64,000 nucleotides of DNA from JADJGC01 sp964617645 (GTDB lineage: Bacteria; Zixibacteria; MSB-5A5; CAIYYT01): the NCBI GenBank assembly GCA_964617645.1, contig CAZTYE010000002.1, positions 124,001 through 188,000 of the forward strand, read 5' to 3'. Numbering within the stretch: the stretch's first letter is position 1; every line of letters begins with the position of its first letter. This document shows, in pieces, positions 59,586 through 64,000 of this stretch. The notes under the pieces are model-generated. The model had not been told where the DNA came from, made no database searches, and worked only from the letters and a program-made list of their open reading frames with translations. The translations under genes were made by a program, and so were the position numbers.

Positions 59586-62500
59586 CGCACCACCCCGATC
59601 TTTCGCATCGCCGTGGCCGACGATCCGTCACTGAATTCGGCGGTCAATCGACACAGATAGGCGCCGGAAAGCACCAGTTCGCCGATTCCGTTACGCCCGT
59701 TCCACGTATCCACCTGATATGTTCCCGCTGCCCGCGTTTCCTTGTCAACTATACGCCGCACCGATTCACCGGTGATCGTGAACAGCTCTAAAGTGATCTG
59801 AGCCTGGCGATCGAGCACAAATGCGATCGTCGTCAATTCGTCGCGTACCGGAGAAAACGGATTCGGGAAATTGGAAAAGGACTGGTCGAACTGAACGGGA
59901 CCGACGGAAATCTCCGCACTCTTTAGCGGGAAGCTGCCGTTGTGGAGATTGGGCGTGAGCGGAACGCCGAGATTCTGGTCATAGAAGATCATGGCCGTCG
60001 GATCAGAAAATTCGAAATAGAAATTCCCGAACGCGGCCGTGTCGCGCAGATCACAGTTGAGCGATAACTCGATGATGCTTCCGCTGGAGATTACGAAAGG
60101 ACCATTGGGCGTCAGGCGAATGCGATTTTCGGCAAACGACGTGTCCTGAGCGACAATTTGTCCGTCGAGAACCAGACGCACCTTGCTGAGAACGGAATTA
60201 ATTTCCGCTGTGACGGATTCAGTGGGAGTTCGTTGCACTAAGCGACACTCCCACGTGCCGAGGCGAAGCGCGCCTAATGCCGAGGCGCCGGCGTAGTCGA
60301 TAGCACCGCGTAAGGCGCGCAAGTCGCTCTGGCCTTGTGCCGCAACAATCGGCGATTGGTCATTCTCCGAAATCGTCGGGGCCGCTGCCGGCACCATGAC
60401 GCGCGTCGCTGTAGTTTGGAATGGGAATCCACCGTCGCAGGCGACGTCCCAATCGGCGAGCAGCGAGGCCATTGGATCGTTGGCGTCAGTAAGCTCGATA
60501 CTGGCAGTTGATTGAATCGTAAGGGCGAAGTGATCGTAGGGCGCGCCCGCGTCGAGATCGGCAAACAACGTGATGCTGGTATTCGTCGTTGATGGATACG
60601 GTTCGGCAAGGCGAAGCTCCATTTGGCCGCCGGAGAAGCCGATAGTCGTCAGGTAAGTAACCGCTCCGTCGTCGATGCGATAGCCAATGCGGTCGAACAA
60701 CTTGAATGGATCAAGACTGCGGCCGAGCGTATCGTGCAAGGCTACGAGTAGCGCTTTTGTCGCTGCCAGCGATTGATCCGGCGCCGGGTAGCTGTTTAGC
60801 TCAATGCGAATGAGCGCGACAGAATCACTGCCGCCCACCACGGAACCGGGGCGGAGGTCCTGAAGGCAAACAGTCGGGGCGGTCGCCGGCTGCTTGATGC
60901 GAATTGCGCCGGAGAAGAACGGATAGGTTGTGTTCGCGACGAGCGCGAGATTATCGCGAACGACCGGTACCACCGATCCGGAACTCGCATCCCGCGCGAG
61001 AAACGCCGTGCTGTCGGAGATGACAACGCCAAACTCGCCGAGAGTCGCAGAGGCATCAATCTCGCCGCGCAGCGAAAGGACCGTGGTCGCGCCAAACGGG
61101 ATCGCGGCGGTCGACAACGAGATCAGAATCGTCGGATTGTCATGTCCAAGCGGAACGGCATCGCCAACGATCTGTCCCTGAGCATCGACCAGACGCAATT
61201 CCGAGACGACGGTCGCGGCGGGTATGGCATTCTGATTGCCGTCAACGATCAGGCATTCGACCGCGCCGACTTGCAGCGGTGAGTTTTCCGGTACGCCGGG
61301 ATGGCGAAAGCGCAGCTTCATCAGCTCAACGTCACGTTGCCCGCGATTGGCCGAATTGCGCGTCGCGGACTCGAAGGCGACGGCGAGTTCGCGCGCGGGA
61401 ATGTCGACCCGGCAGGAAGGAGTGCGGAGGGGAAACGCAATGCCTGATTCCAAAGGCACGGCAAGCCCGCTGTTGGCGTCCGAGAAGAACAACGCGTTTC
61501 CGTCGAGCAAAGACAGCGCGAAAGCCCCGGACGCAGCGCTGTCGATGTCGGCACGCAGGCTCAAGAGTCGCGACTCGCCCATCGACACGGCAGTGGAGTT
61601 GGGCAATCGCAAGATGATGAACGAATCGTTGGGTACATTCTCAACGGCAGCGAGCGATGAAATTCCGGAAGTGACTAACAACCGGTCGAATAATTCGCCG
61701 GCGATGCGAGCTTGCCCGTGCCCATCTTCCACTTTCAGAATCAGGCTGTCCAATTTGGCCGGAGCCGAATTTTCGTTATCGCCGGATTGTTGATACTCGA
61801 GGCTGAAGGGGTAAACGAACATCTGCCCGCGTGTAACCGCGGTGGGCATGGATGAAACGAGATTGACAACAACCGCCGGCGGACGCGGCTGGATGTGGTA
61901 GGGGCCGGTGCCGATAGCCGCCGATGAGTCGCCGTTGCTCCCGGTGCGCGCGCGGAACTGCCATTCGACCGTTCCGGTCCCGATGGCGAGATAGCGGTAC
62001 TCGAATTCAGCAGCGCCACCACCCGGAATGGATAGCGGACCAGTACTACTCGAGATCAAACTGACAATCCCGGCGTTGGTCACGTTGACCAGATTCGCGG
62101 TAACGCCGCTGAGCGGAGTTGATAGAGCGTTGATTGCCCGGAGCCGAAGTGTGATTTCTTCGCCTTCCGAGTACGTATTGCGCTCAAAGAGGTGCACGAG
62201 TCGTAGCCGGGCGTCCGAAATCTGGAACTGGTCAGGGCCGACGAGCGCACCGTCAATCGGACCGTCATTGCCGGAAGCGAATTGACATCCGTCCGGCGGT
62301 ATCTGAAGCTGAATTTTTCGCTCGGATCGCGCAGAGGTGTAAAAATTCGCCGTAACCAAGAGCGCGTCCGAAGAACGCACGACCGGTAAGTCGAGCTCAC
62401 TGATAAGCCACGTGCCGTTCGCAAATTGAATTGGCCCGAGAAGTTGGTCGGTTTCACTCCAGCGGACGTCTCCGTCTGTATCACGCCACAGTTCCAAAAG

Positions 62501-64000
62501 CGCGATATCGCTCGTGTCGGCATCGAGAAGGTTGCCGATTTCAATCGAATTTAGCGTGTCGACCAGATCGCCGTTGAAAGCCGGTCGAAAGGCGAAGAGA
62601 CTCACACGCGAATCTCCGGGAGAGATCGATACCGCCGGGCATCGGTATGCCGTGTACTGATTCACGGTGGATCCATTGACGGTCAACGGACTGGCGCTTC
62701 CGAGAGGGAGGTCGCCGCCGATCGACACGAAGCTCTCGAAAGTCAAATCGGCTTCGGACATTATCGTTACTCCCAGCACTTCGGCGTCGATCAGATCGAG
62801 CGGGACGTTGGTGCGAATCTGGAAATACTCCACCGAGTCTGAAGGAATAGTGAGGTTGAGTCCGGTAAACGTCAGGATTCCGTTGGCGAAAAATCCGGTC
62901 GCCACCGGCGAGGTCTCTTCCAGAACGTGGTTGCGGTTTAAATCATGGAAGAGAGAAACCTGACCAAGTTCGTGGTCGGAATAGGCAGCGCTCAGGAGTC
63001 GCGACGACGTATTGGTCAAACGAATGCCGGTCAGCTTGTGCTGGGCGTTGACGTATCCATTGTAGAGTGCGAAGCCCGCGAGCGTGTTATCGTTACTACC
63101 GGGCAGAATTTCGGCACCGTTCGGCAGGAGCGAAAAAACAGTGATGCGGTTGGACGGCAGAATGAGATGCGTTTCAGCGTTGGCAACCGCCCGATCGTCG
63201 GGACCAGTAAGAGTTGATTGGTAGCGGATGCCGCCGACGGGAACTTCTAACTGCAAGACGCCGCCGTCGATGTTGTCGCGCCGGATGTCTACCGTCAAGA
63301 AGAACCTGGTGCTGGGCTGCGTCAAGTCTTCGGCAATGCCGGAGACCGACCAACTGCTGAGAGAAGGCTGGAGCGTGGCAACGAGCTTGTCGCTGACCGC
63401 GAAACCGGCGGCGCCGGTATCGCGCCAGAGCTGGATTTTGGATATTGCCGCGTTCGTCGTTACGCTGCCGACGACGCGAAGCGAAAACGAGACCAGTCGA
63501 TCAACGGCATAACCGTTGCGCGGGATTTCCAGGTCGAGCAAGAGAGTTTGCGTTTGTCCGGCGTAAAGCGTGCGACTCGCAAGCTCGTTGATTTTCACCT
63601 GCGCGGCCGTGAAAGAATTTATAGTGAACGGTGCATCGTTGGCGAGGGGAAATTCCCCCGCGACCGTCTGCGGATTCGCGAAAATGACAGCTGATGCGTC
63701 CGCCAGGCCGATCCTGACAGTGTTTCCGTTCTTCGCGTTGGCTGCGTTCAAAACGACTTCGACATAGAAGCGTGCCCGGCCGTTTCCGGGTTGCAGAACG
63801 ACGCCGCCGGTTGACAGAGTTGCGGAGCCGCCGGAAATTACTCCGCTGGCAAGCCAGCGATCGGCGTCAGTCTTCTGCGCCCAATCGTCATCTCCATCGA
63901 GAAAGAGCCGCAGGCTGTCAATTTGGCTGTCGAGTTGTTGCTGCGTTGCGCCATCGGGGTCGGTTCCGTACGACGTCAAGCGCAGGCCATTGATCGAGAC
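59582..64000 (-). CDS. Giant secreted beta-sandwich repeat protein with FlgD-like sorting tail (5' end outside window)
   Basis: The frame is open through position 64000 (over 1470 residues seen), so the start lies beyond the window. It consists of repeated Ig-like units of roughly 150-250 residues with recurring phrases such as LRGEIDASATLGEFGVVISD, LNCDLRDTAAFGNFYFEFSD and LFADLDAGAPYDHFALTI. The last 100 residues are a FlgD-like Ig domain (NFPNPFSPVRDELTTIAFVL, ELFTITGESVRRI, LSGAYLCRLTAEF), the kind of tail used for type-IX-like secretion. It overlaps the PorV/TPR gene by 4 bases (ATGA). Probably cell-surface, perhaps the cargo or partner of the barrel; no catalytic motif is visible. Confidence 0.88.
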   Translation of the reverse strand, partial: VSINGLRLTSYGTDPDGATQQQLDSQIDSLRLFLDGDDDWAQKTDADRWLASGVISGGSATLSTGGVVLQPGNGRARFYVEVVLNAANAKNGNTVRIGLADASAVIFANPQTVAGEFPLANDAPFTINSFTAAQVKINELASRTLYAGQTQTLLLDLEIPRNGYAVDRLVSFSLRVVGSVTTNAAISKIQLWRDTGAAGFAVSDKLVATLQPSLSSWSVSGIAEDLTQPSTRFFLTVDIRRDNIDGGVLQLEVPVGGIRYQSTLTGPDDRAVANAETHLILPSNRITVFSLLPNGAEILPGSNDNTLAGFALYNGYVNAQHKLTGIRLTNTSSRLLSAAYSDHELGQVSLFHDLNRNHVLEETSPVATGFFANGILTFTGLNLTIPSDSVEYFQIRTNVPLDLIDAEVLGVTIMSEADLTFESFVSIGGDLPLGSASPLTVNGSTVNQYTAYRCPAVSISPGDSRVSLFAFRPAFNGDLVDTLNSIEIGNLLDADTSDIALLELWRDTDGDVRWSETDQLLGPIQFANGTWLISELDLPVVRSSDALLVTANFYTSARSERKIQLQIPPDGCQFASGNDGPIDGALVGPDQFQISDARLRLVHLFERNTYSEGEEITLRLRAINALSTPLSGVTANLVNVTNAGIVSLISSSTGPLSIPGGGAAEFEYRYLAIGTGTVEWQFRARTGSNGDSSAAIGTGPYHIQPRPPAVVVNLVSSMPTAVTRGQMFVYPFSLEYQQSGDNENSAPAKLDSLILKVEDGHGQARIAGELFDRLLVTSGISSLAAVENVPNDSFIILRLPNSTAVSMGESRLLSLRADIDSAASGAFALSLLDGNALFFSDANSGLAVPLESGIAFPLRTPSCRVDIPARELAVAFESATRNSANRGQRDVELMKLRFRHPGVPENSPLQVGAVECLIVDGNQNAIPAATVVSELRLVDAQGQIVGDAVPLGHDNPTILISLSTAAIPFGATTVLSLRGEIDASATLGEFGVVISDSTAFLARDASSGSVVPVVRDNLALVANTTYPFFSGAIRIKQPATAPTVCLQDLRPGSVVGGSDSVALIRIELNSYPAPDQSLAATKALLVALHDTLGRSLDPFKLFDRIGYRIDDGAVTYLTTIGFSGGQMELRLAEPYPSTTNTSITLFADLDAGAPYDHFALTIQSTASIELTDANDPMASLLADWDVACDGGFPFQTTATRVMVPAAAPTISENDQSPIVAAQGQSDLRALRGAIDYAGASALGALRLGTWECRLVQRTPTESVTAEINSVLSKVRLVLDGQIVAQDTSFAENRIRLTPNGPFVISSGSIIELSLNCDLRDTAAFGNFYFEFSDPTAMIFYDQNLGVPLTPNLHNGSFPLKSAEISVGPVQFDQSFSNFPNPFSPVRDELTTIAFVLDRQAQITLELFTITGESVRRIVDKETRAAGTYQVDTWNGRNGIGELVLSGAYLCRLTAEFSDGSSATAMRKIGVVR

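Overview
The window is a bacterial chromosome segment, probably from a metagenome bin: it has two 100-base runs of N (5354-5453 and 16486-16585), both inside repeats. Several signs point to the FCB group, most likely candidate phylum Zixibacteria. The primary sigma factor is short and lacks region 1.1. Two secreted proteins end in FlgD/type-IX-like tails, one with the NQPNPFNPST signature. PorV/PorQ-type barrels are present. At least seven secreted proteins carry a two-repeat dockerin-like module built on ISIADAVYLINYIF. The taxon is inferred from these features and was not checked by a search.

Layout. 1-3240: the tail of a probable ECF sigma factor, a zinc-finger anti-sigma-like protein and a membrane-anchored Lon-type (S16) protease. 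3372-5219: secreted protein with a sorting tail. 5731-9383 (minus): GlpX-like phosphatase and an aspartase fused to a cyclic-nucleotide-binding domain. 9738-12365 (minus): lipoprotein. 12760-17338 (plus): MarC, CDP-alcohol phosphotransferase, PfkB kinase, IscU-like scaffold, rubrerythrin and a minimal flavoprotein, with repeat arrays around the last. 18275-20950: CNNM/CorC transporter, signal peptidase I and a DUF486 protein.

21057-44239 is dominated by secreted proteins with dockerin modules (integrin-like propellers, SBBP propellers, a seven-haem cytochrome, PKD proteins, LamG). A LytS/LytTR two-component pair, an orphan YgiT-type zinc-finger gene, the primary sigma factor and an HtrA protease are interspersed. 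A 64-bp hairpin repeat is perfectly duplicated downstream of two dockerin genes, and the dockerin DNA is conserved between otherwise unrelated genes, so the 3' ends seem to move or be homogenised as cassettes.

44538-52325 (minus) is a compact glycan-uptake operon: ribose-type ABC binding protein, ATPase and permease, then a secreted GH38 alpha-mannosidase with chitobiase-C-like and PA14 domains. 52509-53100 holds a GIY-YIG protein and a tRNA 3' remnant.

53222-64000 (minus) is the most interesting locus. Five tightly overlapping genes encode a giant surface protein with a sorting tail, a PorV-like barrel fused to TPRs, a HAMP-SpoIIE phosphatase, a single-chain STAS-HATPase-STAS protein and a GAF-PAS histidine kinase. 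This looks like a partner-switching signalling module co-expressed with an outer-membrane/secretion apparatus.
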